64,000 nucleotides of DNA, taken from Manihot esculenta (lineage: Eukaryota; Streptophyta; Magnoliopsida; Malpighiales; Euphorbiaceae). This document shows positions 13,655 through 28,040 of the stretch, one piece after another. The stretch is taken from the NCBI RefSeq assembly GCF_001659605.2, contig NC_035171.2, positions 32,753,315-32,817,314 on the forward strand, in the 5' to 3' direction. Every line of letters begins with the position of its first letter. Position 1 is the stretch's first letter. The translations under genes and the position numbers were made by a program. Under the pieces are notes generated by a model. It searched no databases, was not told the DNA's origin, and saw nothing but the letters and a program-made list of their open reading frames with translations.

Positions 13655-15195
13655 CTAAGCAAAATACTCCAGAAGAATAACAGCCAAAGCTACGAGAACC
13701 AAACAACTGGAAACAGCGTAGTTCGGGGAGCCTTCATTAGAACCATGGTGGTGGCTATTATATTGGTGATGGTTCATAGCCCCAGCAGCATACACAGGAA
13801 CTACGGTTGAACCGTGTGTGGCTCCCGCATCACCATTACCTTTATCCTCTCCACCATGTGCTCCGGTTCCTGTTGAACGGCCACCTGCATGGCCACCTCC
13901 ATGGCCTCCGCCCTTTCTGTTTACTGCGAACAGCCGCTGGAGCCCTGTTGCAACTTCAAATCTTCCTGTCATTCCTTCTCCTCTGCCGATTTTTTGGTCT
14001 GCAGCATTTGGTTCCTTTGAGAACTGATTATATAGAACATGACATGACTTCATCATTTAAGCAATAAGCCTCTATTTCAGCTCCAAGTCTTTACTAATAA
14101 TATAGTTCTAATAAGCTAATTATTCTAGACATTTTGATCCAAAGATGATTTATAAAGTTGAGGATAACAACGTTAGCATGTGCTCGTTTATAAATCAATT
14201 TCAAGTCCATTAGTGAATGTGGATGACAAAAGTTTTACCATTCACGGTGACCAAATTATGAGCAGGGTGCATGTTAAAACTCATAGATGGGTTGGTTTGC
14301 TATGATTAGGCACTGCGGGACCCCACATGCCGCACAGCATCATTTGCTTTTGGGAGTTGAGGCATCGAGTCATCAAAGATTCTTTAGCACTAAAGGTTAG
14401 ATAACCCATTTGCCTACCATTTTTCATATAAAAAACATTAAAAATGAAAAAAAAAAAAATAAAGGGTAAAGAAAGCTTCTTATAGAGCTAAAGAATAAAT
14501 CAATGTGCTTTTCTTGAAGATTTGGTGAACAATGTTCTTTACAAACGAAAGTTCAGAAGAATCTATCTCGATTCCAAAAATTAATTTAGCTTATGAAGAT
14601 ATTGCCCACCGGCTTTCAGTCAATCAACTTGTTTATTTGGAGTGTATCTACTATAAACCCCAACTGTATACAATAACAAGCTGAAAAAATTTGTAAAAGA
14701 TCAATTAAAAATATATAATAAACGTATAAATTTATACATAAATATTTAATTTAATAGTTATATTAATTTATTTCTCATGTGATCTGTGTTTGCATCATTA
14801 CATTCTGCAGATGTGATATAGCAGCTGTTGATTGTGGGTCCTCAAATGGATTAGTTCCATAAACGGTTATAATAGTATGCACGGTGGTGGAGCTCTCAGC
14901 AACAAATAATCAAACAGTTGCAGCTGTTCTTTTAATTCTACAGAACTGAATGAATAAAATACTTAAGACTGCACTTAAAACTGCAGGCTATGAAAAAGCT
15001 AACAAAATAATTAATTAATCATGAAAGTTCCATATCTTGAAAGAGAGCAAATTAAATATTAAATAGAAGCGAAAGTAGCTGAGTACCAGTAATAGCAGTA
15101 GAGGTATTTAACGAGGGTTGTGCAAGCAGAGGAAGCAGATGAATCAGAAACAAGAATATAACGATGAGGAATAAACCCAGTTTCTTGAATCCCAT
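13655..15195 (-). CDS. Secreted Gly/His-rich protein with a probable GPI-anchor signal, 150 aa, two exons
   Basis: Exon 1 is 15195 down to 15087 and exon 2 is 13998 down to 13655, joined across a 1,088-bp GT-AG intron with matching phase, giving 150 residues. Exon 1 encodes a strong signal peptide (MGFKKLGLFLIVIFLF... to LLPLLAQ). The middle is Gly/His-rich (GGGHGGGHAGG, then MNHHQYNSHHHGS). The C-terminus is a hydrophobic tail (SSCLVLVALAVILLEYF) without a following charged stretch, as in a GPI-anchor attachment signal. Cell-wall or plasma-membrane surface location is inferred. The His clusters suggest metal binding, unproven. I do not recognise a named family. A start at the Met-Met at 14056 inside the intron would lose the signal peptide and is rejected. 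Confidence 0.72.
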
Positions 15196-16870
15196 TATCT
15201 TGTTTCCTTCTGTAATCCCACAAGGAATAAGATACTTTTGATTCTTCTGTAATCGGCAGCGACGAAGAAATCGATTTTCCTTCCCTTTGATCGATTTGAA
15301 ATAAAGCTTTTTGGATTATGTGGGTTTTGCGAGAAAGAGAGGGAAAGCTTCAGCCTCTACAGGAAATGTACAGAACGAGAATTTTCTTTCACGAGCATAG
15401 GTGGGTTAATTTAAATTTCTTATAAATAATTAAAAAATTATTATTTTTATATAAATTTAATATATTGAAAACAAATAGGAATAAATATTAAAATAACTAA
15501 TAAATGAGAAAAATGATTGTTAGAATGAAAAATATGTCTTTCCTTTATAGAGTGCGTTCGAGAATAATATAACAATTATAATAATTTTTTTATTTAACTT
15601 AAAATTAAAAGAAAAATGACGAATCTTACTTTTGGATTTTATATTATTTTAATAAATTTTAAAAATACAAACATTATCCTTAAAAAAAAAAAATCTAAAG
15701 GTTGAGTTGTAATTTTCTAGGGTTTCTCCCATGGAGCACTAATTTGTATTTACTTTGCCTGAATATTAATACAATATTGACGATATTAGATTTTTGAGTA
15801 TCATGATTAATTAATTTATTTTATTGATATTGTAGCAAAATTATATTTTTAAAGAATATTATCTACAGACCAATAAAATTATACTATGAAAAGATTTATT
15901 AGCTTGTTATAATCTTTTTTAGTGGTTGTAATTTTGCAATTATGAAATATAATTTTATTGTATATAAAAATAAAAAGAAATATAATTTATTTGCTTTTGT
16001 TTAAGTAGTTGGATTGAGGTGTAATATTGGTTTGATTTTTTATTTTGATATTTTGTGATTTAATTTTTCTTTTTTATGCTTTTGGTATCATATAATCCCT
16101 AAACAAATGCAATATATATTTGCATTGATAAAAAAAATGTTTTTAAAAAATTATTTATTTTATTATTTAATACAGTATTTAAAAGTAGAAAAATATTTTT
16201 TTTTATAAATATTTTATGTGAAATAAATAAGTTAATAATATTTTAAGCAAATTGCATTTTATTTTTTAAATTTGAAGTAGTTACTTTTTGATTTTGTTAG
16301 AAAATAGTTTAAAATTATTTATTTGGAAGGCGTTTTTTAGATCATCATTGTTTAAAGGCTAAACCGACCATATCCCTTACCATAAATATTCCTTTATAAT
16401 TATTTAAAATTTATAAATTAAACTAAAACATTTTTCTTTTTGGCTTTAGAGGAATTGAAAATTTATAAAATTACAAATAATAATAATAATAATTTATTTT
16501 CATCTTTTATATAAGTACAAAGTGGAAGAAATTTGATTCTGTTTCATTTACTACTAATGTAAGCCTCATTAAACAATTCATTACAATGAAGCTACTTATT
16601 AATTTAATTCTTCTGGTTCATAGAACTGCATATGCAATTAAGACAGCTCAAATCCTCTATTTTTACTAGTAATACTACACTAACACGCCAAGAAATTCCC
16701 TCTTATATAACTTCTAAAACTCTCATGCATATTCTTACAGGAGGCCACGTTTCATAATAAATGGTCGTGCACACCATTTTTATTCTTACCTTTGTTACTT
16801 CCCTATAAATACTTAACAAACATCAGCTTTCTTCCATATCCAGCCATTTTGTTACTCCATACGAGAGATA
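15196..16870. other. AT-rich divergent intergenic region
   Basis: 1.7 kb between two divergent genes, made up largely of A/T runs. There is a small (TAA)n tract near 16480. The last 100 bp are the peroxidase promoter and 5' UTR, with TATAAATA near 16804. No coding frame was recognised. Confidence 0.55.
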
Positions 16871-18196
<1,326 letters not shown>

Positions 18197-18616
18197 GCAT
18201 GATCATATTAATGCTATTTGCAGTCTCATGTTTTCCTTTCCTTTTGTTTATGTCATTCATGTATTCGTTTTTATTCTATGTTTTTATTCACATTCCTTTT
18301 GAGTACAGAGAGATTCAGCGTTTGTATTTATTATTTTTTATCCACTTGTAAGACATTTTGCAGAATAATAATCATGGATTATAAGTCTTAAACCAAGATG
18401 ATAAAATTGAAGCTTCTCAGTTTTCTACACTATGAGGTTGATTATCTTATTGGAAAAGCACTTCTTCCTTGTTAATGAAAATCAATATGAAAACAAAATA
18501 ATACTTATGCTTCAGCACATGTTATGCAAATTGAAAAATAAAATATTACAGGCATTGAATCTTATTCTTTCACTAAGAGCTAAAAGAAAACTAAAAGAAT
18601 CATTTCAATCTAAGCC

Positions 18617-18772
18617 TTAGTTGCAAGACCTGCCTTGATCTTCTGTTTTGAAAGACTTGGCAAGGATTCCATCATCAATCCCACTAGCAAAGACGGTAGC
18701 CGGAACTGAAAGAGTTCCAACATTGGCACTGCCAAAAACAGAGAGGGCACTTGCAGGATTCTTAGGATCTGC
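18617..18772 (-). pseudogene. Terminal exon or relic of an unrecognised gene
   Basis: On the minus strand, 51 codons read without interruption to TAA (18617-18619). The sequence is non-repetitive and protein-like (for example ALSVFGSANVGTLSVPATVF, then GIDDGILAKSF). A splice acceptor (TGCAG) stands at its upstream edge. Further upstream, beyond a retroposon insertion, another protein-like piece (DGNYNVIPVAKYGYSSQDKS, about 19620-19668) ends at a possible donor. No start or complete gene could be assembled and I do not recognise the family. It looks like a gene remnant interrupted by the retroposon in what may have been its intron. Confidence 0.4.
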
Positions 18773-18826
18773 ATTCTACTGATAATCTCATCTATCCTTC
18801 ATTTGACTGCAGATTCTGATTTCTCA

Positions 18827-19594
18827 CTTTCTTTTTGTCTTTTTTTTTTGGAAAAATCTTTATTGCCAAAAGAGCCAAACTGTACAATACAACCCATCTA
18901 TTATTTATATACAATTTTTAAGCAAATCAACCTCCCTGAAATCAACTTCCCTCACTCAATCTGTCGGTATGAGAAAACAAATAAAGCTAACCAGCAAACC
19001 CAGCTACAATTCAGCTAACCAGCAAACTCAGTTACCAATCATTTTTAACCATCATTTCAGAGTATCCAAAGCAGACCCACATAGCACACATGATTCACAG
19101 TATCATCTAGTGACTTTAATACCATAAACCTCCAATCATTCAACAACACACATAACCAACCATTCAACAACACGCATAACCAACCATTTAACCAGTTTAG
19201 TTTTAATAGCTAACCTGTTTAGAATAGTCATCCATACAATACACCGTATGCCTATCCCAGGCCAGCTTCCACCGATTAACTTTACTAGTTTTTTTCCTCG
19301 GCACCTCCCAGACACTTGCATTGTATACTTGCCAGAGTTAGTTAATCTCTATTCGATTTTATCCTCACGTTCCCCCACACTTTATGTCTCTTCGCCTCAT
19401 TTCATGCTTGCCAGCTCAGCCTTTGGGTTGTTTAGTCTCCAATGCCCAACTCTTTATATCTCATTCACCTTTCCACCTAAGAAAATCTATCGATAATACT
19501 ACATCCATCCAGAATTTATGGATAATGCTACATCCATTCATCTAGAGTTCAAACCAGTGACCCCTGGCTCGCTTGCCTTTCTTTTTGTCTTTTT
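18827..19594 (-). mobile_element. Poly(A) retroposon or processed transcript copy with 18-bp target duplications
   Basis: The 18-mer CTTTCTTTTTGTCTTTTT occurs at 18827-18844 and again at 19577-19594, flanking about 730 bp. On the minus strand the insert runs from 19576 to 18845 and ends in an AATAAAG-type signal followed within a few bases by a poly(A) run (poly(T) on the + strand at 18841-18849). Long target duplication plus a 3' poly(A) tail is the mark of LINE-mediated retroposition. The 5' end has a weak Pol III B-box-like stretch (GGTTTGAACTC), so a SINE is possible, but 730 bp is long for one. The insert contains a 25-bp tandem repeat at 19137-19186. No long frame is present. Confidence 0.65.
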
Positions 19595-20223
19595 ATTTAC
19601 CCTTTTTGACTTGTCTTGTGATGAATATCCATACTTTGCAACTGGAATGACATTGTAATTGCCATCTATAGTAAAACTATAATATTTTAAATGTAAAGAA
19701 AAATATTTGTCCAAATAAAAAAAAAATAAAAAAAAGGAATATCCATCACCATCCCAGGCTTTACTATAAAAAGTTTTAAAAAATTAAATTAAATTTATTT
19801 ATAAAAGAAAAATCCTTAACCAAATCTCGTTTTAATGGATAAACATCATTGCAAATTATGTCTTTTTTAAAAAAAATTAATGGAGTTATGTAATTTTTTA
19901 TATCCAATAAATAAAAATAGAGGGCCCCACCTTTTCTCGAAGAAACTGATTTCGTCACTCATTAGTTGTCCCACGTTTATGTCGCTCCATCCCCCTCCTC
20001 CTCATCTATTGTGAATAGTTATCTTCTACCCTCGATGCTAGAATAACTTCGTCCAATCTAACCCTGCATCCTTCCTAAGTTCATGCGGACCTCACTTATT
20101 CAACGGCTGTGATCTCTCTTCTTAAGCAACACGTCCCTGCATGTCATCATCTCTTAATCTTTTTGCCACGTCACCAAATCTTTCGCTCTCTATCTCTCTC
20201 CAAAGCGATGCACATCCTCTCTC
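19595..20223. other. Intergenic region upstream of the S40 gene
   Basis: AT-rich to about 19920, then the S40 promoter and pyrimidine-rich leader (about 20100-20223). The gene-fragment piece at about 19620-19668 (-) lies here. Confidence 0.5.
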
Positions 20224-21021
20224 ATGAAGGGCGCAAATTCCGCGAAACCATATCAATTACCTACCCGCCCCGATTCCGATATGGACATAAACGGTTCCGC
20301 TGTCTTCCGCCACCGGAGAGCGACGCCCGGTGACCGCTTCCTCAGTGCCTATCCCCGCGCTCCGCAACAGAACACCGGGTCTACCACCTCCAACAACGAA
20401 GACGAGCTCAACGAGGACGACATATTCTCCACCGGTGATTTTTCTGAAGCTTCCAACCATCACCATTATCCCCACTCCCACAATAGTCCTCCCTCCTCTA
20501 ACTCCTCCCCTCGCCACCACCAGCTCCATTCCCATAGCCATAAAGCCTTTGCCCAGCCGGAGTCTTTCGGTATCCTGGCGGCACTTCCGGAGAACAAGAC
20601 CAACTCCCACCACCATTTGTACCAGAAAACAGCGCTTTCTTCGCCCTCCTCGTCTACCTCGTCCTCATCAACGACCTCTTCTTCTCGTTTCATTCCTTCT
20701 ATCCCTAAGCCACCACAGGAGAGAGTGCCTATATCTGCTTCATCTTCTTCCTCTTCCAAGTTCCATCAGCCCCAGTCTGCGCCGGTGAATGTGCCGGTTT
20801 TAGCAATGGCGATGAGGAGGAGGCATAGGGAGTTCGACGAGATTGACGAGGACGAGGAGGAAGGGGATCGAGAGATGCTTCCGCCGCACGAGATAGTGGC
20901 GAGGACGCAGTCGCCGATGTTGGCGTGCTCGGTGTTGGAAGGGGTCGGGAGGACACTCAAAGGGAGGGATCTTAGACAGGTAAGAAATGCGGTGTGGCGG
21001 CGAACTGGTTTCCTTGATTGA
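20224..21021 (+). CDS. S40-type senescence regulator (DUF584), 265 aa
   Basis: Intronless gene. The S40/DUF584 block is at the C-terminus, about residues 217-265: [20 protein letters not shown], then [20 protein letters not shown] and RRTGFLD. S40 proteins are plant-specific, often nuclear, and induced during leaf senescence and by stress. An N-terminal basic segment ([13 protein letters not shown]) is also typical. The centre is low complexity: Ser runs, His-rich HHH and HSHSH patches and an acidic [11 protein letters not shown] stretch. A second in-frame ATG at 20281 (MDINGS) would give 246 residues and may be the true start, since the conserved N-terminal part begins there. A GTAAG after LRQ resembles a donor, but reading through gives the expected C-terminus, so no intron is called. 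Confidence 0.86.
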   Translation: MKGANSAKPYQLPTRPDSDMDINGSAVFRHRRATPGDRFLSAYPRAPQQNTGSTTSNNEDELNEDDIFSTGDFSEASNHHHYPHSHNSPPSSNSSPRHHQLHSHSHKAFAQPESFGILAALPENKTNSHHHLYQKTALSSPSSSTSSSSTTSSSRFIPSIPKPPQERVPISASSSSSSKFHQPQSAPVNVPVLAMAMRRRHREFDEIDEDEEEGDREMLPPHEIVARTQSPMLACSVLEGVGRTLKGRDLRQVRNAVWRRTGFLD

Positions 21022-21889
21022 TTGATAGATTGATTATTGAGGATTCAACCTTTCTCTTTTCTTAATCGTCATTGTCATTGTTATTGCTATTTGTGGAAGA
21101 TCGAACTAATTAAATTGGTAATTGAGGTATTATTGGAGGTAAATTGTGCATATGTTAACTTCTAGTGAAGATTAATTTCATCCTGTTATGTGCATTTTGC
21201 ATCTGTTTCTTTGATTGAAACTTGAAAGGATAGTACGTGGGATTGGTGCAAACGTTGAAACTAAGGATGACATTTAGTTAATGTTTTTCTTTTTTCTTTA
21301 AAAAAAAAGTTCTAAACTTTAATCTTATTGATGAAAGATCTGCTAAGCAAATAGTAGCACACTTGTGGGAATGTGTAGTTTCTAAACAAAACTATAAACA
21401 ATATACAAGAGATTTACTTTCAGTATTGGCATTTGATAATGGTTATGGTTTGTGTGTGAATGTGCTGTAATGACAAGGAATAAGGCACTATCCATGGTAA
21501 TTGGGCCCCTAGAAAGAAGCTCATCGGGGTTGATACTCTTAGAACCAATTATGGTTTTTTTGTTTAGAATTGGATTATGAGGATTTCACTTTGGAACTGT
21601 TCATAGCCACTTGGGATTTTAAAAATATTATTCTTAATGTAGAAGCCATAAGTACTATACGGTACTCCAGTGTAACTGAAGTCTGGAACCATTCCATAAG
21701 GTTTCTGCAGAAACGAGGGAATCGCTGTTCATTGGATTGTTTTGAAGGATAAAGTATTGTTGCTAAACTGACATTGATGATTGATCACACTAGAATGACA
21801 AAAGAATTACTCTTTATTTTGGGTGGGGATATGAAAAGGATTCCTAAGTTTCTATATTTAGAAAGGAAAGTGTAAAAGAGCTTTTTCCC

Positions 21890-22228
21890 TTGTTTGGATT
21901 GGGGGAAATGGAGAGAAGAGAACATAAAAGAAATTGAATTTCTAGACACTCTCTTGTTTGGACAATAATTGAAGGGAAAAAAAGGAGGGGAGAGAAAGGG
22001 AAACGGGAAAAAAATTTAATTTCCAAAATTCACTTTATGAATACAAAATATATCTTTCCAATTTGGAGAGGAATGGAGGGAAATTGAGATAGTTACATGC
22101 TATGTATATTAAAACTACATAGATACCTTTAATATCACATAAAAACAAATCATAATTCCTGGAAATTAAGTAACTGTATGATGAGAGAGAATTTATTTCT
22201 CCACAATTTTAGTAAAATATCCAAACAA
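21890..22228. mobile_element. MITE-like element
   Basis: A 339-bp segment bounded by the 10-bp inverted repeat TTGTTTGGAT (21890-21899) and ATCCAAACAA (22219-22228), with a related TTGTTTGGAC inside near 21955. It is non-coding and purine-rich in the first half and pyrimidine-rich in the second, suggesting foldback. hAT-type MITEs often start this way. A clear target duplication was not identified. Confidence 0.4.
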
Positions 22229-23246
22229 TAGAAATGAAATTTAATTTCTCTTCTTTTCCTATTCTTTTTATTTCTCCTCTTTGGTTTCTCCTCATTTCCA
22301 CTCCATAATTATGGATCCCAGCAAAGGTTTAATGAGTGATGATGGATAATGGATTCTATACTAATTTTGAGCGAAAAATGTAAGGATTTCAACTGTGTAT
22401 CTTATTTTCCATTATTTGTTTTTTTCTATCCTCATTAAAACATGTGAAACGTTTGAGCTTCATTAATATTCTAAGCATGAACCCTGCAATTTTTTTCTGC
22501 TGTGCTTTTGTTCATCAGTGTCTAGCTCAAAGTCAGGGTTATGGTGCTCTTTTCTTTGTAAAACAATGTTAGCTGGCTTCAAATTGATTAGATTATTAAC
22601 GAACATATGGGAGAAATAATACTAGAGTCCATGAATGTCATTGAATGTGCTGGTAGAAGGTCAGTTTCCATCATGCTTAGAACATTGGAATAGAAGTAAT
22701 TTATTTTAGTTGGGGTTTATGGGCCATCTTCTCTCTTCATGTAATTGCAAGAAGAATGAAGTTGACTGTTTTATCCTTAGGAGTCTCATTTTTTTTGCCT
22801 TAATTATTGTCTTGAGCCCTTGGATGGAAAAGCTTGTGACAGACCGACCTTTGAAGTTTTAGTAGGATCCCTGTAATTCATCTTAAAGATGATGCATTGG
22901 AGTTGACGGTCTGTTGTTTTGTACTTCAAGGTCTACTAGCACCTTGAGTAAGTTCGTTTAGATGGAAATTGTTTGAACTCTTGTAGGTGCTGTTTGGTTT
23001 TTTGTTGGAGGTAGCTCATAGTTGATGGCATCTGATTTATGTTAAATGTTGGATAAATTTTATTTAACCATCACTGTTAAATAAGCAAATGACTAATAAG
23101 AGTATATGTAACATATGGTTTGTTTTATTTTTAAAATAAATATATACTTATTTATTTATTATATCATGTGTTATTTTTGAAATAAGAAAAGAAAATTTTA
23201 CATCATATAATAAAATAAGAGCAACGGTTATATATTACATACACAA

Positions 23247-23265
23247 ACACACACACACACACACA
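23247..23265. repeat. (AC)n microsatellite
   Basis: Uninterrupted AC dinucleotide run in intergenic DNA. Confidence 0.85.
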
Positions 23266-26200
23266 TGCATACATGTTTTTTACATAATATAGAAGATCTA
23301 TGTAAAGTGAAATAAGGGTAAAGTGGTTCTTTTTATATTGAAACAGCAACAATTGTGAACAACTTTAATTTCCCAACTGTTTGAGGCTGTAGTTCAGAAG
23401 GTGTATCAGTTGAAGGACAATTGTTCAATGGTTTTAGCAAATGGGTTTGAAGCAACTATTGGATACAAAACTTCCCTCGGCTGCTCCAGCCTCTAATCTA
23501 AACCGCTTAATTCTAAATCCATATTTGGCACCTTAATTTATTTTTTTCTTTCCTTTCCTTGTGCAACTCCATCACATTGCCCATGAAAAATCTTAATAGT
23601 TTGCAGTGGTTGACGGGTTTCGTTGTTTTCTCCTATTCATCCTAGTTGCTAATGAAAATGCAGGGCTTCCTTATTGATGCAAATTAAAAATTACATAGTG
23701 AGGAGGAAAAGAAAAAAGAATTAGACTTGATATTCTCAAATGTTGTGGATGTGAAACATGTCTTGCATTATAAGCATCGTCTGCATTATACGATCAATCC
23801 TTTTTATTTTTATATGCTTATCTCATCAAATAAAAAAATTGTGAGAAATATAGATTACCTTTAGTTAATTTAGTGGCCGCTTGTAAGTCCAGTTGAAGCA
23901 TTAACTCACTGGTTGAACTAGTGGTTCCTTGACTAAGTTGATGTCTCTGGTCTAGGTTCTGTAACACTGATCTTATGTCTTTGAAAAGCATTTGCTTGAT
24001 GGGCATGAACGCTATGATTTTCTAGAACTATAATTTGGTTATTGCAGATGTTTCTTTGGCCTCTAATGCAGTTGCTAATCTTTTCTCCTCAAAAAGGGGG
24101 GAAATGTCATTAGTATGTTAGTTGAGGCCTGAGGGTGATCCATGTCACCGTCAGTCTGCACTAAAGGGCTTGTTCATTGTCACTTTCTTGTGTATATTTT
24201 TCAACTTGACTGCATCATTAAGAGATATAGTTGGCAACTTGATTTGATATCAGAAATGGATAGGAATTCCATCCTCTAATTATGCGGCTTTTTATTTTTG
24301 ATTTTATTAATTAGTGTTGCTTATCACAAGATCTGATTACGGTTCAATTTAGATTCTAATTTGACAAGATGCAGTGTGTTTGATAAGGAAGTGAAGGACA
24401 GATTTGATTTAAGTTGGAAACAATCTACTCACACAATTTATTGCAGAAGGTTGACACTGCAAAGATCTGTGCAGTTATTTTGGTAGAATTGTTTCTTCTC
24501 ATTTTTTATTCTAAGGGTGGTGGACACCGCCCTGACCAAATAACACAGAGAGCTTATCTTGTAATTGTGGTTAAATCCCCTGCATATCAGACAGACTGCA
24601 CAGCACCTAAAATGCACTCAGACGGTTGATCCAACACTTCTACTCCAATCTCCATACCAATACCTAAATTAGCCGGCCGGCTTTCAGAAACAATACTTAA
24701 AACTGCAGTTGCCATGACTATGGCTTGTTTGGTTTGGGGTAAAGTAATTCATAAACTTCTTCAGTTTGTTTGTAGGAATTTAAGCAAATAAGCCTTAATA
24801 ACTGCAGATATTGCACGGTCACACTTAAAACGCTCAAGCTCGGACAGCATAAAGTTTTTATTTGCATCTCAGCTTGCCCTATTCTTTTATTAAAAAATCG
24901 TTTTTCTCGTTGCAGCTCAACCATAATCTCAAACATGTCTTTTTTTCACTGTATAAAATTGAACGCTTGCCGACTCAAATGTCTAAGAATTTTATTTCTT
25001 CATTTAGACTACAAGATGATAACAAAATGGTAAAACAAGAGACAAATTGAATTCGAAATAATCGTGTAGACCATATATCTATATATTTTTAAAACTTTGT
25101 ATTATTCGAGATTTTTCTATCAAATATTTAAATTAAAATTGCAATTTAATTTAAATTTATAAAAATTATAATAATTAAATATAAATTAAACATATTAAAA
25201 AAAATACAAAAGTAATTTTACATATTGTTGATTATACATTATATTTTATAAATTACACTTAAATTTTCATAAACTAATAAAATTATTGTCGGTATAGCTT
25301 TATTAATTTATAAAAATTTAAGAATAATTAGTAAATTTTAAAATATAATTAGCGATATGTGTGCTTTATTTAAAATTTTTTTGATAAATAAAATAATAAT
25401 AATATGCAGTAAACTGAATTAATTCAAAATTTTAGCTTTATATTTTTTTTCACTTTAATTTTAGTTTTTTTAAAAAATATTGATTTTGATTTAGTTTAAT
25501 TTTAATTTAAAAAATTTCGATAAAATTAAATCAACTGATTATGGCGATCATATTTTAACTAAACTTAAAATATTTTATTTAAATTTGAAAATATTAAAAA
25601 AATTATAAAAAGTAAAAAATTCATTAAAAGATATTAAATCGAATCGAATAAAATCATATCAGTTCGATTTAAATTAAATTCTATTCGATTTAAATACTTA
25701 AATTGTATTTTTTTTTCTATTTATTTAATTCCCCTGATAGCTCTACAATTTCAATAATTTTTGATAGATTATGATTTCCATTAGCTGGTTAATGGGTTAA
25801 TCTCAATTAATTAAAGACCGTAAATATATAACACCCAACCAAATAGCAACGTAAGTATATGGATGAATGCCAAAGATGCATGTTTCTCTGTTATGAGCTG
25901 AGCTCCCACAATTAGGTACCCTTTACCCTTTCATTCATCTACTACTCTTTAGTTGTTCATCCGTCTATGTCCATCTTTTGTTTGATGTTTACAATTTTAT
26001 ATTCAAAACCATCCGATCCACTTAAATGAGTTGAATTTTGGAATTAAATAGTTTGAATTTAAATTTTAGTATTTAAAATTTAAGAACGTGAATTCTAAGC
26101 AAAGTTTGAAATTTTTTAAAAACGAAACTGAAATTTAATTAAGAACCAGAGCCACAGGACAAAGAATAAAAAATAAATAAATGGACTCCATTTCTGAAAG

Positions 26201-27013
26201 TTAAGACTTATTCAGTTTTATGAGCAATGTTCTCTAAATAAAATTAAGACAGCATTCAACATAAGTGCATGGTCATTGAACACAATGAGACTCCTGTGGT
26301 TTCCTGTGTCGGGTGAGAGAGGGAAAGTGGGTGGTAGAAAGGGAAGAGGCAGACAGACAGCCATAAATGGAGGTGGTGAGTTTGGATATGCTTTAAAAGC
26401 TGCCCTACAAAACCAGTAGAGTATAATGGATACAAAATTAAAATTATGGTTGCAACCTAAGCCAACTGGATCATCTTTATCTCTTCACACCTTCTCTTAC
26501 TTACCTTCCATTCTTCTTTCTGTGCCTTAGCCATGCAATTAATTTTTCACTTGCTTAACTATGATATGCTGGCGTCAAAAATTTTCCACTTTCTTTAATA
26601 TTTGTGTCATTTATGCTGCAAAACTTGATCATCACCTACCTTTGTCCAATCATCTTAAATGTTGGCATTTGCTTTTGCCAGTCATATTTTACCGAGGAAG
26701 TAAAATTTCTAGGAAGAGTGACACACAAAAAAAAAAAAGCTTTTGTTTTGTTTTACTTTATTAAATCAACTAATCATAAAATAGGCTATTTTGTTTTTTT
26801 AAAAAGAAAAGCAAAACATTATTTATTGTGGTAAGTTCACAAGATGTAGTCAAGTAAAATTAATGGCAACTACTAGCATTGACATTGGGGTCCATTCAAT
26901 AAGTAAGCTGTCTGAGAAGGCTCTATTTGCTTATTTATATACGTGCTACAATATAATTTCCATCCATTCTGCAATTTCCACACTGAATTCCTTCAGCTTT
27001 TGGCTTCCAATCC

Positions 27014-28040
27014 ATGGCGATTCGTCCAGTTGCAGTGCTGCTCTTTGCTTTGGTTATTTCAGGGATTATTCAGCTCTCCTCATGCCAAGTACTCAAAGGG
27101 AAGCTCACTTGCTCTGATTGCGGCAGCCATTATGACTTCTCAGGTCTGTTGTAACATATCCTCAAACACTTTCATGTTGCATTACCTCCTAATCTAGATG
27201 CCATTAATTTCTATTACCCATCATGTAAAAGTGAAGGTTTTCAAATTAGTATTTTGAGACCCCACAGCCCTGAAAATCTCTATTTTATAGACCACTAGCT
27301 CTGGAAACGTGGTTTTCGCAGTTTTGTAGACCACTAGCTGGCTTAAATATTGGTGCATTAAAAGGAGTCAAATTCATATGGAAGTCATTTCCTCTTCTAA
27401 AACCTCCAATTTATTTTCAAGAATAAATTTTAATCTCTGAAAGCTCCATGTGCTTAAGTATAATTAATAAAAGAGACATGTTCTCTCACATGAAAAGGGT
27501 TCAAAGATAAGTTAGCAAGAGGGGGTCAATCATGATCCTTAAGAATTCTAACATACCCATCAAAGGAGAGTCCATTAGGCTTAAAGTGATCTCTTAATCA
27601 CGTACCATCTCATCCAAAAGGACAGAAATTTCTTACATCCACTCTATGTTTCAGGCATCAAGGTTTTAGTGAAGTGTGCTAATGTGAAAAGGTTAGCTAC
27701 AAGTACAACAAGCAGTGAAGGCTCCTTTGAGGTTGAGCTGCCTTCAGGTAGTGGCACAAGAACTTCAACCACTCCATTGAATTGCCTAGCTAAGCTTATT
27801 GGTGGTGCAAGCCAGATCTACGCCTCAAGGAAGAATATGGTGTCCAAGATTGTGAAGACCCAAGATTCTAGCTCATACGCTATCTCCACTCCTCTTGTGT
27901 TTTCCACTACATCCCCTCCTGTTGGGAAGCTAAAAGACACAGGTTCCTCTAAGACAATTGATCTGCCTCTCCCAAGGGAGTGGGGCTTGGCACCTTCTAG
28001 CTACTATATTCCCTTCTTTCCTATCATTGGAATCCCATGA
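27014..28040 (+). CDS. Pollen Ole e 1/extensin-family secreted protein, 171 aa, two exons
   Basis: Exon 1 27014-27143 and exon 2 27655-28040 join in phase at a GT-AG intron to give 171 residues. A signal peptide of about 24 residues (MAIRPVAVLLFALVISGI...) leads into a mature domain starting QVLKGKLTCSDCGSHYDFSG. This is the Ole e 1 pattern: a beta-sandwich start, a CxxC and then IKVLVKC. A later Cys lies in PLNCLAKL. The C-terminal 50 residues are Pro/Ser-rich and end in PFFPIIGIP. The family is secreted to the wall; several members act in root or pollen growth. No clear Hyp-rich extensin repeats are seen. The conserved signal peptide and first Cys motif fix the start. Confidence 0.83.

Larger units (their letters stand above)
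21022..27013. other. Six-kilobase intergenic region
   Basis: No gene was recognised on either strand. It holds the S40 3' region, a MITE-like element (21890-22228), an AC microsatellite (23247-23265), very AT-rich DNA at about 25080-25780 including a T/A-rich relic with TCGATT motifs, and from about 26,800 the promoter of the next gene. Confidence 0.55.

Noticed and set aside
20978..21000. Possible splice donor GTAAG near the end of the S40 gene
   Set aside because: Reading through it gives the conserved S40 C-terminus [12 protein letters not shown] and a stop.
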